From contig NZ_JACCFI010000001.1 in assembly GCF_013410355.1 (NCBI RefSeq), positions 1,674,001 to 1,738,000 of the forward strand: 64,000 nucleotides of DNA, written 5' to 3'. A model generated the notes under the pieces. That model did no database searches, was not told the origin of the DNA, and worked only from the letters and a program-made list of their open reading frames with translations. The position numbers and the translations under genes are program-made. The first letter of the stretch is position 1. Every line of letters begins with the position of its first letter. The DNA comes from Agromyces hippuratus (lineage in GTDB: Bacteria > Actinomycetota > Actinomycetes > Actinomycetales > Microbacteriaceae). Of the stretch, positions 48,516 through 58,200 are shown in pieces.

Positions 48516-50300
48516 TCAGGCGGTGGCGAACCGGCCGAGCGGGATCCGGATGGTGATCGTCGTGCCCGCCCCCGGCGGGCTCTCGAGGCGGAAACGTCCA
48601 CCGACGGCATCGACGCGGTCGGCGATGCCCAGCATGCCGCTGCCGTCAGGTGAGGCTCCGCCAACCCCGTTGTCGCGCACCACGAGCTCGAGTTCGCCGT
48701 CGATGAGGGCGGCGCGCACCCAGCCCCGGGTCGCCTGCGCGTGCTTCGCGACGTTCGCGAGCGCCTCGGAGACCACGAAGTACGCCGTCGACTCGACCAC
48801 CTCGGGCAGGCGCCCCTCGGGCTGCACGTCGATCTCGACCGGCACGGGGCAGCGGCCCGCGAGCTCGGGCACGGCGAGCGCGAGCCCGCCCGACGACAGC
48901 AGCGAGGGGTGGATGCCGTGGGCGAGCTCGCGAAGCTCCTTGAGTGCCTGGTTCAGCATCATGATCGTGCCGTCGAGTTCGACCCCGAGCGGCTCGACCC
49001 CGCGGTCGCGGGCCTGGTTCGCCGCGAGGCGCAGGCGCATGCCGAGGGAGACGAGGTGCTGCTGCGCCCCGTCGTGCAGGTCGCGCTCGATGCGGCGCCT
49101 CGCCTCGTCGCCGGCTTCGAGGATCCGGCTCCGCGACTGGCGCACCTGTTCGAGGGTGCGCTCGATCTCGGACCGCAGCCGACCGTTGTCGACCGAGAGC
49201 CGCAGTGCGCTCGAGACGCCGTCGAGCAGGCGCATGTTGTCGGTGAGCACCCGGTCGTGGCGGATGACGGCGATGGGCATGCCGGTCGGCGAGGAGACGG
49301 GCAGCAGGCCGTGGTCGCTGCGCCGGGCGGCGGAGCTTTCGTCGAGCGGCTCCCCCGAGGCATCCGCATACCTGGCTCGCTCCTCGTCCCACCAGTAGAC
49401 GCGGACGGAGGCGTCGCGCAGGGTGCGGGCGAGGGACTCCGCCCAGAGCCCCCGGTCGGCGCCCTCTCGCGTGATGCGCATGAGGTCGGCGACGCGGGCG
49501 CGCATGTTGCGCGCATGCGAGATGCCGGCGACGAAGCTGACGGGGATCGAGGCGATCGCCACGAGCGAGACCGTGTCGAGCACGAGATCGGCGCTGCCCG
49601 AGGCGTACGCCGCGGCCTGGGTCGCGAGGGTGATCACCCAGGCGATCAGGGCGATCGGCATGAGGAACGCGACGGTGCGGGCCGGCACGCTGCCGCGCAC
49701 CCACCGCACGAGCAGTCGCACGGCGATGACGATCGCGAGCAGCACGCCGATGGCGCGGTAGCCGACGTCGAAGATCGCGAACACGCCGGGTGCGTCGGCG
49801 ACGAGGTAGGGATTGGCGGTGCAGTCGCAGACCTCGGGCGATGGCTGGCCGAGCAGCAGCACGCCGATCAGGTAGGCGACCGAGGTGACGAGCGCGATGC
49901 TCGCGATCCAGCGGTCGACGCCGTCGATCAGGCGGCCGCGGGGGTAGAGCAGCACGAGGATGCCGGTGAGCACCGCCCACCAGAGGTGCACGCCGTAGAC
50001 GAAGGGCCAGAGCCAGGCGACGTGCTCGATGACGCGGAGGAAGGAGAGCGGGATCCACACGAGCGGGAAGGCGACCATGAGGCGGGCCGGCAGGCGCGAG
50101 GGGCCGATGGCCCACGCCACGCCGGCGCATGCGGCGAACACGAGCGGCACGATCGCGTGCAGCGTCGTCCACGACACCTCGCGCCGCAGCGCATCGGGAG
50201 TCGCGATGAACCCTGTGATCTCCATCGTGAGGCTCGCGGCGACGACGAGCGCGATGACGATCGAGCGCCTGATGATCCGGCCCTTGCGGCCGGGTGCCAT
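48516..50300 (-). CDS. Membrane histidine kinase, NarL/DesK type
   Basis: This 594-residue sensor kinase has eight hydrophobic segments in residues 12-262, suggesting a membrane sensor, then a linker with a degenerate GAF-like segment (about 285-375). A HisKA_3 domain follows with the phospho-acceptor H409 in ERDLHDGAQQHLVSLGMRL, and a C-terminal ATPase domain carries VVSEALANVAKHA and DNGVGG. The ATG at 50300 overlaps the response-regulator stop by one base (TGATG), so the pair is coupled. The signal is unknown. CDC at residues 158-160, between two membrane segments, is a possible redox or metal site. Confidence 0.9.
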   Translation of the reverse strand: MAPGRKGRIIRRSIVIALVVAASLTMEITGFIATPDALRREVSWTTLHAIVPLVFAACAGVAWAIGPSRLPARLMVAFPLVWIPLSFLRVIEHVAWLWPFVYGVHLWWAVLTGILVLLYPRGRLIDGVDRWIASIALVTSVAYLIGVLLLGQPSPEVCDCTANPYLVADAPGVFAIFDVGYRAIGVLLAIVIAVRLLVRWVRGSVPARTVAFLMPIALIAWVITLATQAAAYASGSADLVLDTVSLVAIASIPVSFVAGISHARNMRARVADLMRITREGADRGLWAESLARTLRDASVRVYWWDEERARYADASGEPLDESSAARRSDHGLLPVSSPTGMPIAVIRHDRVLTDNMRLLDGVSSALRLSVDNGRLRSEIERTLEQVRQSRSRILEAGDEARRRIERDLHDGAQQHLVSLGMRLRLAANQARDRGVEPLGVELDGTIMMLNQALKELRELAHGIHPSLLSSGGLALAVPELAGRCPVPVEIDVQPEGRLPEVVESTAYFVVSEALANVAKHAQATRGWVRAALIDGELELVVRDNGVGGASPDGSGMLGIADRVDAVGGRFRLESPPGAGTTITIRIPLGRFATA

Positions 50301-50965
50301 CACCTCGCGCCGAGGAGCGTCAGTACCGCGAGCACCCTGCGGTGGTGCTCGGGCGACTCCTCGAGGTCGAGTTTCTGCAGGATGGAGCGCACGTGCGTCT
50401 CGACGGTCTTCAGTCCGAGGAAGAGCGTCTGCGCGATGCCGCCGTTGGAGTAGCCCTGGGCCATGAGCTCGAGCACCGACCGCTCGCGCTCGGTGAGGCG
50501 CGAGAGCGGGTCGTCGGCGCGCGTGCGCTGCACGAGCTGCTCGACGACCTCGGGGTCGACGACCGAGCCGCCGGAGGCGACCGTCTCGACGGCGCGCACG
50601 AGGGTCTGGGGCTCGGAGACGCGCTCCTTCAGGAGGTACCCGGTGCCGCTGCCCGCGCCCATCACCCGTAGCGCGTACTCGGGCGTCGCGTACATCGACA
50701 GCAGCAGCACGCCGATCGTCGAGCCTTGTGCGCGCATCTCCTCGAGCGCGAGGATGCCCTCGTCGCGGTAGCTCGGCGGCATCCTGATGTCGAGCACCGC
50801 CGCGTCGAGCCCGCCGCGTGCGGCGACCTCGAGCAGCTCGACGCCCGTGCCGACCGAGGCGACGACCTCGAGGCCTCCGTCGACGAGCACCTTCGCGATG
50901 CCCTCGCGCAGGAGGAGCGCATCGTCGGCGATCGCGACGCGAAGGGGACGTTCGGGCGTCTCCAT
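50300..50965 (-). CDS. NarL/LuxR-family response regulator
   Basis: This 221-residue regulator has a receiver domain at 8-125 with the phosphorylated aspartate D59 (AAVLDIRMPP), the acidic pocket ADD at 13-15 and the K in YLLKERV. A LuxR-type helix-turn-helix lies at about 150-212 (LTERERSVLELMAQGYSNGG, then KTVETHVRSILQKLDL). In the usual HTH the sequence is GxSNxxIA; GYSNGGIAQTL fits. It is the first gene of the two-component operon. No target genes can be identified from position, although the ABC exporter lies next to it in the same direction. Confidence 0.92.
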   Translation of the reverse strand: METPERPLRVAIADDALLLREGIAKVLVDGGLEVVASVGTGVELLEVAARGGLDAAVLDIRMPPSYRDEGILALEEMRAQGSTIGVLLLSMYATPEYALRVMGAGSGTGYLLKERVSEPQTLVRAVETVASGGSVVDPEVVEQLVQRTRADDPLSRLTERERSVLELMAQGYSNGGIAQTLFLGLKTVETHVRSILQKLDLEESPEHHRRVLAVLTLLGAR

Positions 50966-51059
50966 GTCTCCTCCAAACCCAAGGCAGGCTCAACCTTGGC
51001 GGTGTGCCCGCCTGTCGCGAGCGTATCGCGCGCGGGGCACCCGCCGCGCGCCCAATTCA

Positions 51060-51085
51060 GGGGGTGCCCCGAGGCGGGCACCCCC
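51060..51085. terminator. Terminator hairpin after the ABC exporter genes
   Basis: GGGGGTGCCC (51060-51069) pairs with GGGCACCCCC (51076-51085) around a 6-base loop, 28 bases after the stop of the second exporter gene. Confidence 0.75.
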
Positions 51086-51112
51086 GCACGCCGTCAGACT
51101 GGATGATTCGGC

Positions 51113-52918
51113 TCAGACCAGCGAGTCGCGCCAGGCCGCGTGCATCGCCGCGAAATGGCCCGTACCGGCGATGAGATCGGCCGGCGACCCGTCTTCGACG
51201 ATGCGCCCGTGCTCCATCACGAGCACCCGGTCGGCGATCGCGACCGTCGACAGCCGGTGCGCGATGATCACCGCGGTGCGGTCGGCGAGGAGCTTGGTCA
51301 GCCCCTCCTGCACGAGCCGCTCGCTCGGGATGTCGAGCGAGGAGGTCGCCTCGTCGAGGATGAGCACGGCGGGGTTCGCGAGGAACGCCCGCGCGAACGA
51401 GATGAGCTGCCGCTGGCCGGCGCTGACCCGCCCGCCGCGCTTGTTCACGTCGGTGTCGTAGCCGTTCGGCAGACCCTCGATGAACTCGTGCGCACCGACC
51501 GCCATCGCCGCGCGCACGATCTCGTCGAACGACGCGTCGGGCTTGCCGAGCGCGATGTTGTCGGCCACCGATCCCGAGAAGAGGTACGCCTCCTGCGTGA
51601 CCATGACGATCGCGCGCCGGAGGTCCTTCGGGTGCAGGTCGGTGAGCGAGACGCCGTCGAGGGTGACCGCCCCGTCGCTCGGGTCGTAGAAGCGCGCGAT
51701 GAGTTTCGCGAGCGTCGACTTGCCCGCTCCCGTCGACCCGACGAGGGCGATGGTCTGCCCCGCCGGCACGTCGAGATCGAAGCGCGGCAGGATGACGCGG
51801 TCCTTCGTGTAGGCGAACTCGACGCTGTCGAAGCGCACGCGACCCTCCGCGTTCCAGAGGTCGACCGGCCTCACCGGATCGGGCACGCTCGGCTCCTCCT
51901 CGAGCACGCCCGAGATCTTCTCGAGGGCCGACGAGGCCGACTGGTACCCGTTGTAGAACATCGCCATGTCCTCCATCGGGTCGAAGAAACGCTTCGTGTA
52001 GAGCACGACCGAGAGCAGCACGCCGACGCCCATCGCACCGTCGACGACCCGGAATCCGCCGAGCACGAGGGTGGCCGCCACCGCGGTGTTGCCGATGAGG
52101 GCGAGCCCCGGGTTGTAGACGGCGAAGAGGCCGAGCACCTTGGCGTTCACGTCGCGGTAGTCCTCGACGAGCTCGCCGAACTCCGTCTCGTTGCGACGCT
52201 GCTTGCGGAAGGCCTGCACGGCGCGGATGCCGGTCATGGTCTCGACGAACTGCACGATGAGCTTGGCCGACGCCACGCGCGACCGCCGGAACAGTTGCTG
52301 CGAGCGCACCTGGAACCACCGGGTGAGGATGCCGAGCGGGATCAGCGCGACGAGCAGCACGAGTGCCGACGGGGCGTCGACGATGACGAGCATGACGCCG
52401 GTGAACACCATGTACATGAGGCCGCGCACGAGCAGCGTCAGCCCCTCGTCCATGAGCTCGCGGATCGCGTCGAGGTCGCTCGTCTGCCGCGAGATGATGC
52501 GCCCCGAGGTGTAGGACTCGTGGAACTCGAGCGAGAGCTTCTGCGTGTGCAGGAACACCCGCGTGCGGAGGTCGATCAGCACCGCCTGGCTGATGCGCGC
52601 CGACTGACGGATGTACACCGAGATGAGGAACGCGCCCGCGAGCCCGGTCAGCAGGTAGGCGATGCCCGCGAACGCGACCGGGAACCAGTTCTGCTCCATG
52701 AGCGCCGGGATGCCCTGGTCGATGCCGTACCCGATGAGTGCCGGGCCGGCGACCTGGGCGGCCGACGAGATGATGATGGCGACCGCCGTCCACCAGAGCC
52801 GCGCCTTCTGCGGAGCGAGCAGCGACCCGAGCAGGCGCCGCGAACGAGCGCGGATCTGCGCGGATTCGGCCTTCGAGTAGTCCTGGCGTTCTTCGCCCTG
52901 CACACCGGTGACGCTCAT
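51113..52918 (-). CDS. ABC exporter half-transporter with canonical ATP site
   Basis: This 601-residue half-transporter has six transmembrane segments (residues 35-330) and an ATPase domain with Walker A GSTGAGKST, Walker B VLILDEATSSLD with the catalytic Glu, and the signature VSAGQ in place of LSGGQ. The H-loop His is in IIAHRLST. It pairs with the preceding gene product, whose Walker B lacks the catalytic Glu, so the two should form a heterodimeric exporter of the BmrCD/LmrCD type. Substrates of such pumps are drugs or lipids. It overlaps its partner by ATGA. Confidence 0.92.
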   Translation of the reverse strand: MSVTGVQGEERQDYSKAESAQIRARSRRLLGSLLAPQKARLWWTAVAIIISSAAQVAGPALIGYGIDQGIPALMEQNWFPVAFAGIAYLLTGLAGAFLISVYIRQSARISQAVLIDLRTRVFLHTQKLSLEFHESYTSGRIISRQTSDLDAIRELMDEGLTLLVRGLMYMVFTGVMLVIVDAPSALVLLVALIPLGILTRWFQVRSQQLFRRSRVASAKLIVQFVETMTGIRAVQAFRKQRRNETEFGELVEDYRDVNAKVLGLFAVYNPGLALIGNTAVAATLVLGGFRVVDGAMGVGVLLSVVLYTKRFFDPMEDMAMFYNGYQSASSALEKISGVLEEEPSVPDPVRPVDLWNAEGRVRFDSVEFAYTKDRVILPRFDLDVPAGQTIALVGSTGAGKSTLAKLIARFYDPSDGAVTLDGVSLTDLHPKDLRRAIVMVTQEAYLFSGSVADNIALGKPDASFDEIVRAAMAVGAHEFIEGLPNGYDTDVNKRGGRVSAGQRQLISFARAFLANPAVLILDEATSSLDIPSERLVQEGLTKLLADRTAVIIAHRLSTVAIADRVLVMEHGRIVEDGSPADLIAGTGHFAAMHAAWRDSLV

Positions 52919-54816
52919 GATGCGGCCTCCTCTCGGATCGTGGTGTCGACGTCGACGGCATCGACACCGGTGCTTCTGCGCTCGTCGTCTTCGAGGCTCG
53001 TGATGACGAAGCGGTAGTGCTCGCTCTCGCGGAGGAGCTCGGAGTGCGTGCCGACCGCCGTCACCCGCCCCTGCTCGAGCAGGGCGACCCGGTCGGCCAG
53101 CATGACCGTCGAGGGCCGGTGCGCCACGATGAGCGCGGTGGTCGAGGCGAGCACCGAACGGAGCTCGGCCTCGACCCGCGCCTCGGTCGCGACGTCGAGC
53201 GCCGAGAGCGGGTCGTCGAGCACGAGCACCGCGGGCTTGGCCGCGACCGCGCGCGCGAGCGCGAGCCGCTGCCGCTGGCCGCCCGAGAGGCTCATGCCCT
53301 CCTCGCCGACCTTCGTGTCGAGCCCGTCGGGCAACTCGTAGGCGAAGCCCGCCTGGGCGATGCGCAGCGCCTCGTCCAGCACGCGATCGGCCTCGGCCCG
53401 CACCGACGGCTCGTCGCCCGCCAGTTCCGGCCGTCCGAGCAGCACGTTGTCCCTGACCGAGGCGCTGAAGAGCGTGGCGTCCTCGAACGCCATGGCGATG
53501 TGGGTGCGCAGCTCGTCGCGGCTGAAGGCGCGCACGTCGACGCCGTCGAGGGTCACCGAGCCGGCGGTGACGTCGTAGAGCCGTGTGGTGAGCGCGGTCA
53601 TCGTCGTCTTGCCGCAGCCCGTGAGGCCGACGAGCGCCATCGTCTCCCCGGGCAGCAGCACGAGGTCGACGCCGTCGAGCAGGTCGCCGAATCGCTCCGG
53701 CGAGTCCTGGTAGCGGAAGTGCACGTCGCTGAACGCGAGCTCGCCTCGCGGCCGCTCGAGCGTACGCGGCTCGGCGGGGTCGACGATCGTGTTCTCGCTG
53801 TCGAGGATGTCGAAGAACCGGTCGGTCGCGGTGCGCGCGTCGAGCGCGAACGCCAGCATGAAGCCGATCGACTCGATCGGCCAGGCGAGCACCGTCGCCG
53901 TCGCGAAGAACGCGACGAGCTCGCCGACGCTGAGCTGGCCCTGCGACGCCAGCCAGACGCCCACCACGAGGCAGATCGACAGGGCGATCGCGGGCACGAC
54001 CATGATCCACACCCAGATGTTCGCGTCGAGGCGCGCCTTCTCGATCTCGGTGCTGCGCAGCGACTCGGCCTGCGCGCGGAAGGTCGAGAGGGCGTGCTTG
54101 CCCCGGCCGAACGCCTTCAGCACGCGGATGCCGTGCACCGACTCCTCGACCGCGGTCGCGAGGTCGCCCGCCTGGTCCTGGCTGAGCCGCGACATCTCGG
54201 AGTACCGCCCCTCGAAGCGCCAGCCCGCCCACCACAACGGCAGCGAGCAGACGAGGAAGATGAGCCCGAGGAACCAGTTCATCGACATCAGGATGCCGAC
54301 GCCGACCACGATGATGACGACGTTGGCCCCGGTCAGCACGAGGCCGAACGACAGCCACCGACGGATCAGGCCGAGGTCGCTGACCGCTCGGGAGAGCAGC
54401 TGGCCGCTCGGCCAGCGATCGTGGAAGCTCACCGGAAGGTCCTGCAGCTTCGCGTACAGGGCGTTGCGCATGCGCGCCTCGACCTTGGTGCCGGGGCCGA
54501 CCACGAGCCAGCGCCGGATCGCGAAGAGGATCGCCTCGACGGCTCCGAGCACGAAGACGAGCAGCGCGAGCGGCAGGACCGCGTCGGCCTCCTGGTTCGC
54601 GAGCGGACCGTCGACGATCTGCTGCAGCACCTGCGGGATCGTCAGCGCGATGAGCTGGGCGACGAGGGCCGCGGCCATGCTGCCGGCGAACGCCGGCATG
54701 GCGGGACCGGCGTACTCGCGCAGTCGCCAGAGCGCGCGGACGGTGCTGAGTCGAGGGGGCTGCGACGCGGGTTCGGGCGCGTCGGGTGCGGTCGGCGTTT
54801 GCAGGGATACGGACAC
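52915..54816 (-). CDS. ABC exporter half-transporter with degenerate ATP site
   Basis: This 633-residue half-transporter has six transmembrane segments and an ATPase domain with Walker A GLTGCGKTT, signature LSGGQ, and Walker B VLVLDDPLSALD in which Asp replaces the catalytic Glu. Combined with the VSAGQ signature of its partner, the heterodimer has one degenerate and one active site, the usual asymmetry of multidrug heterodimers. The GTG start lacks a good ribosome binding site. A 26-codon ORF, a terminator-like hairpin and a strong promoter lie in the 300 bases upstream, suggesting antibiotic-responsive attenuation. Confidence 0.92.
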   Translation of the reverse strand: MSVSLQTPTAPDAPEPASQPPRLSTVRALWRLREYAGPAMPAFAGSMAAALVAQLIALTIPQVLQQIVDGPLANQEADAVLPLALLVFVLGAVEAILFAIRRWLVVGPGTKVEARMRNALYAKLQDLPVSFHDRWPSGQLLSRAVSDLGLIRRWLSFGLVLTGANVVIIVVGVGILMSMNWFLGLIFLVCSLPLWWAGWRFEGRYSEMSRLSQDQAGDLATAVEESVHGIRVLKAFGRGKHALSTFRAQAESLRSTEIEKARLDANIWVWIMVVPAIALSICLVVGVWLASQGQLSVGELVAFFATATVLAWPIESIGFMLAFALDARTATDRFFDILDSENTIVDPAEPRTLERPRGELAFSDVHFRYQDSPERFGDLLDGVDLVLLPGETMALVGLTGCGKTTMTALTTRLYDVTAGSVTLDGVDVRAFSRDELRTHIAMAFEDATLFSASVRDNVLLGRPELAGDEPSVRAEADRVLDEALRIAQAGFAYELPDGLDTKVGEEGMSLSGGQRQRLALARAVAAKPAVLVLDDPLSALDVATEARVEAELRSVLASTTALIVAHRPSTVMLADRVALLEQGRVTAVGTHSELLRESEHYRFVITSLEDDERRSTGVDAVDVDTTIREEAAS

Positions 54817-54891
54817 AGCCGGGTTCCAATCGGGATGGGAGCACCGAGCGCCCGCAGAAGGGCCGGTCGGCGAAAGGAAGGAGGGAGGAAG

Positions 54892-54922
54892 CCGCGGATC
54901 GCGAGAACGCGTGAAACCGCGG
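54892..54922 (-). terminator. Attenuator-like hairpin ahead of the ABC exporter genes
   Basis: CCGCGG (54917-54922) pairs with CCGCGG (54892-54897), and inside it CGCG pairs with CGCG around TTCT. On the minus strand a pyrimidine tract follows (CTTCCTCCCTCCTTCCTTTC), as in an intrinsic terminator. A neighbouring GCAGGC-TCC-GCCTGC hairpin (54938-54924) lies between it and the upstream ORF and could be part of an alternative fold. Confidence 0.55.
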
Positions 54923-54969
54923 AGCAGGCGGAGCCTGCGCGATGTGTTCGGTGGCGAACTACGGGCGGT

Positions 54970-55050
54970 CTACCCGGCGAGCCCGAAGAGGTACGCCGGG
55001 CGGGCAGAGCCGGAAGCCGCAATCGTGCGGGCGTCGGTTTCTGTCTGCAT
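54970..55050 (-). CDS. 26-codon upstream ORF (putative leader peptide) of the ABC exporter operon
   Basis: This small ORF has an ideal ribosome binding site: AGGAGG ends 5 bases before the ATG. The peptide starts MQTETDARTIAAS and ends SARPAYLFGLAG. A promoter (TTGCGC, 18 bases, TATTCT) lies about 70 bases upstream, and the exporter start lies 153 bases downstream beyond a terminator-like hairpin. The layout promoter, short ORF, hairpins, drug exporter is that of ribosome-mediated attenuators. A longer form from an ATG six codons earlier is possible but would put the AGGAGG inside the ORF. An exported peptide is the alternative reading. Confidence 0.65.
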   Translation of the reverse strand: MQTETDARTIAASGSARPAYLFGLAG

Positions 55051-55118
55051 GGTGTCCTCCTGCGTCATCGTCTCGAACCCTCGAGGCCGGTCGGAACTCA
55101 CTCCTCGGCCAGCCCTAC

Positions 55119-55148
55119 AGAATATGGGCTCGTGCGGGTAGCGCGCAA
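55119..55148 (-). promoter_or_regulatory. Promoter of the leader ORF and ABC exporter operon
   Basis: On the minus strand TTGCGC (55148-55143), 18 bases, TATTCT (55124-55119). Transcription should start near 55112, giving a leader of about 300 bases before the exporter gene. Confidence 0.6.
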
Positions 55149-55163
55149 GACCCACCACGGGGA

Positions 55164-55169
55164 TAGGCT
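55164..55169 (+). promoter_or_regulatory. -10 box upstream of the FtsX-type permease operon
   Basis: TAGGCT, in the same form as the leaderless promoters, but the GTG that follows directly is in another frame. The transcript would start near 55176, about 100 bases before the chosen GTG. Confidence 0.4.
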
Positions 55170-55275
55170 GTGCGGATTCGTTCGCTGCGCGGGCGACGAC
55201 GGCGTCCCCCCGATCACGCCGTCCATCCCGGCCCCTATGCCGCCGCGCGTGCGACCCGACCGACGAGGAGCGCGC

Positions 55276-58200
55276 GTGGGAGCGGCACGGACAGCGTTCG
55301 CCCGCGCGAACGCCCGTGTCGGCGTGCTCGCCTCGATCGCCGCGGTCGTCCTCCTGCTCTCCGGCCTCTCCACCGCCGTCATCGACTCGCTCGCGGGCTC
55401 CTCGACGAGCGGCCTGCGCAGCAGCCTCGCCTCGGTGCAGGGCACGGCGGGTGCGGCGCGCTGGCAGATCCGCGTCGCGCAGGACCCCGAAGCCCAGGCG
55501 GATGCCGCGGCATCCGTGCTCGATCGCATGATCACCCCGTTCGATGCCTCATGGAGCCGCAGCATCGAGACCGCGCCGGTCGACGCGACGAGCGACGGCA
55601 CGGCGTTCGGCGCGGTGCTTCTGGCCGACCCCGGGGCGGCGGGGCGGTCCGAACTCGTCGACGGGAGCTGGCCAGAGGCGCCGGAGGCGATCGGGGCGGC
55701 CGACGCCGAGGGCGCCGTGCCGGCGACCCTCCACGCCGCTGCCGCCGAAGCGCTCGGCCTGGCGTCCGGCGACGTCGTCGAACTCGCCGGCGATTCGGCG
55801 AGGCGCCTGCTCGTCGTCGGCACCTGGCTGCCGCTCGAGCCGAGCGACCCCGCGTGGTTCGGCGAGGGCATCATCGCCACGGGGGCCGCCACCGACGGCG
55901 CCGGTCCGTTCCTCGTGGCCGAGGCGTCCGCGCTCGCCCTCCCTGCGGCGATCGTCGTGCGGTGGACCGCGCTCGTCGACCCCGCCGCCGTGACCCCCGA
56001 CTCGGCGCGTCTGCTCCGAGCCGAACTGCCCGACGTCGAACCGGCGCTCCGCGCCGAGCCCGCCATCGGCACCGACGGACTGAGCGCGCTCGGCGGCCTC
56101 GACACGACGCTCTCGCGGCTCCTGGCGGGCCTCGGTGCGGTGCGGGCCATCGCCCCGCTGCCGCTCCTGCTCCTCGCCTTCACCGGCTTCGCCGCCCTCA
56201 CACGGCTGTCGACGCTGCTCGGTGCCGCCCGACGCGGTGAGACGGTGCTGCTCCGCGCCCGTGGCGCCTCCGCCGGGCGCCTCGCCCGCGACACCGCCAT
56301 CGAAGTGCTCGCGCTCGGGATTCCAGCGGCGATCATCGGCGCCGCAGGCGCGGAGGCCCTGCTCATGGCGACCCGCCCGGGCGAGACCCGCGATCAGGGC
56401 ACCGCGGCGGTCGTGGCATCCGTGGTGCTCGTCGGCACCCTGATCGTGGTTGCGGGTCGTGCCTGGCTCGATGCGCGTCGACCCGTCGTTCGCGGTGCGG
56501 GCGACGAGGTCGGCCGCGTGGCGCGCGGCCTCGCCACCGGAGGCGGCGTGCTGCTCGTCGTGCTCGCCGCCGTCGCGCTCTGGCAGTTCCGGCTGTACGG
56601 GTCGCCGCTCGTCGCGAGCGCATCGGGCGCGATCGAGGTCGACCCGATCGCCGTGCTCGCACCGATGCTCGTGCTGGTCGCCCTCGCGCTCGCGGCGCTC
56701 TGGCTCACGCGGCCGATCGACGCCCTGTTCGAGCGGCTCGCCGCCGCCCGCCCCGGACTGGTGCCGTCGTTGCCGATGCGCCAGCTCGCGCGACGGGCTT
56801 CCCTGTACTCGGCGGCATCCCTCGTCACGATGCTCGCCGTCGCCGGACTCACGCTGTCCGCCGCCTTCGCCGGCTCATGGCAGGCCATCGACCGCACCGC
56901 TTCCACGCTCGCCACCGGCGGCGAGGTGCGCGTGTCGTACGCGGGCCGCGACGTCGTGCAGGGTCCCGACCAGTTGGCGCTCGACGACGGCTTCGACGAC
57001 GTCGCGGGCATCACGGCAGCCGGCCCGGTCTACCGCGGCGAGGTGCGGATCGGCTCCGACCGGGCGACCGTGGTGGCGCTGCCGAGCGGGGCCGCCGACC
57101 GCATCGCACCGGGCACGGGGGCGGCCGACGCCGCCGCCGCACTCGAGGAATCGGCCGTCGCGGCCGGCCCGGTGCTGCCGAACGGCACCACGACCCTCGA
57201 CGTCGCCGTCGCGCTCGACGCGCCCGCAGGCACGGGCGGGTCCGTTGCCGTGTCCGCATGGTTCCTCACGGAGGAGGGCGCGGCGACGCCGACTGCCCCG
57301 GTGTCCGTCGACGTCGCGGCGGGCGGCGGGCCGGTGCGCCTCGACGCGCCCGCTGCCGAAGGCCTCCGCTTCATCGGCCTCGGCGCCTCGCTCAACGGCG
57401 CTTCGGGCGTCGACGTGCTCGTCTCGTTCGGTCCGATCTCGCTCGACGGCACGAGCGTCGCCGGACCCGGATTCGAGATCGAGCCCGAACACGTCCTCAC
57501 CTCCAAGGCGCCCAACGCGCGGGCGACGCTCGCCGGCGGCGGAAGCGACCCGTTGCCCGTCGTGCTCAGCACCGACCTCGCCGAGCGGATCTCCGCGGAG
57601 GTCGGCGGCCGATTCGCGTTCCGGGTGCTCGACGGCGGCGCCGAGGTCGACGCCGTCGTGGCGGGGGTGCTCCCCGTGGTGCCCACGGCGGGCGACGACG
57701 GCGTGCTCGCCGACCTCGCGGCCTTCGAGCGGTACACGTTCGACTCGGGTGCAGGGGTTCCGGCGTTCGGGGAGCGGTGGATCGCGACCTCCGACCCCGA
57801 CCTGCTCGCCGCCGAACTCGATCGCGAGCACGGTTCGTCGGTCATCGCCGACGCCAGGTCGGCGTCCTCGTCGGCCGCGTTCATCGCACCGGCGATCGCC
57901 GCGCTCTGGATCGGCGCCGCGGGCGCCCTGCTCTTCGCGCTCATCTCGGTCGTGGCCCTCGTCGCCGCGCTCGGCGGCAGCCGCCTCGGCGAGATCGTCG
58001 TGCTCCGCGCGCTCGGCGTTCCCGCACGCACGCAGTCCCGAGCCCGCCTCGCCGAACTGGCCGTGACGCTCGGCACCGCGGTCGTGATCGGCACGCTCGT
58101 CGGCTTCGCCACGGCCCTGCTCACCGCGCGCGAACTCGCGCGGGCCGCCGTCGCCGGCGTGCCGGCCGTCGTCCCGGTCGAGTTCGGCGTCGACCTGGCA

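Noticed and set aside
50966..51059. Possible small gene between the response regulator and the ABC exporter
   Set aside because: No frame with a ribosome binding site is present. The region is the upstream region of the response regulator plus the exporter terminator.
55170..56240. Leaderless GTG frame beginning at 55170, in the box after TAGGCT
   Set aside because: The product is an Arg/Pro-rich shadow of the FtsX-type permease, and the frame has no membrane segment or family resemblance.
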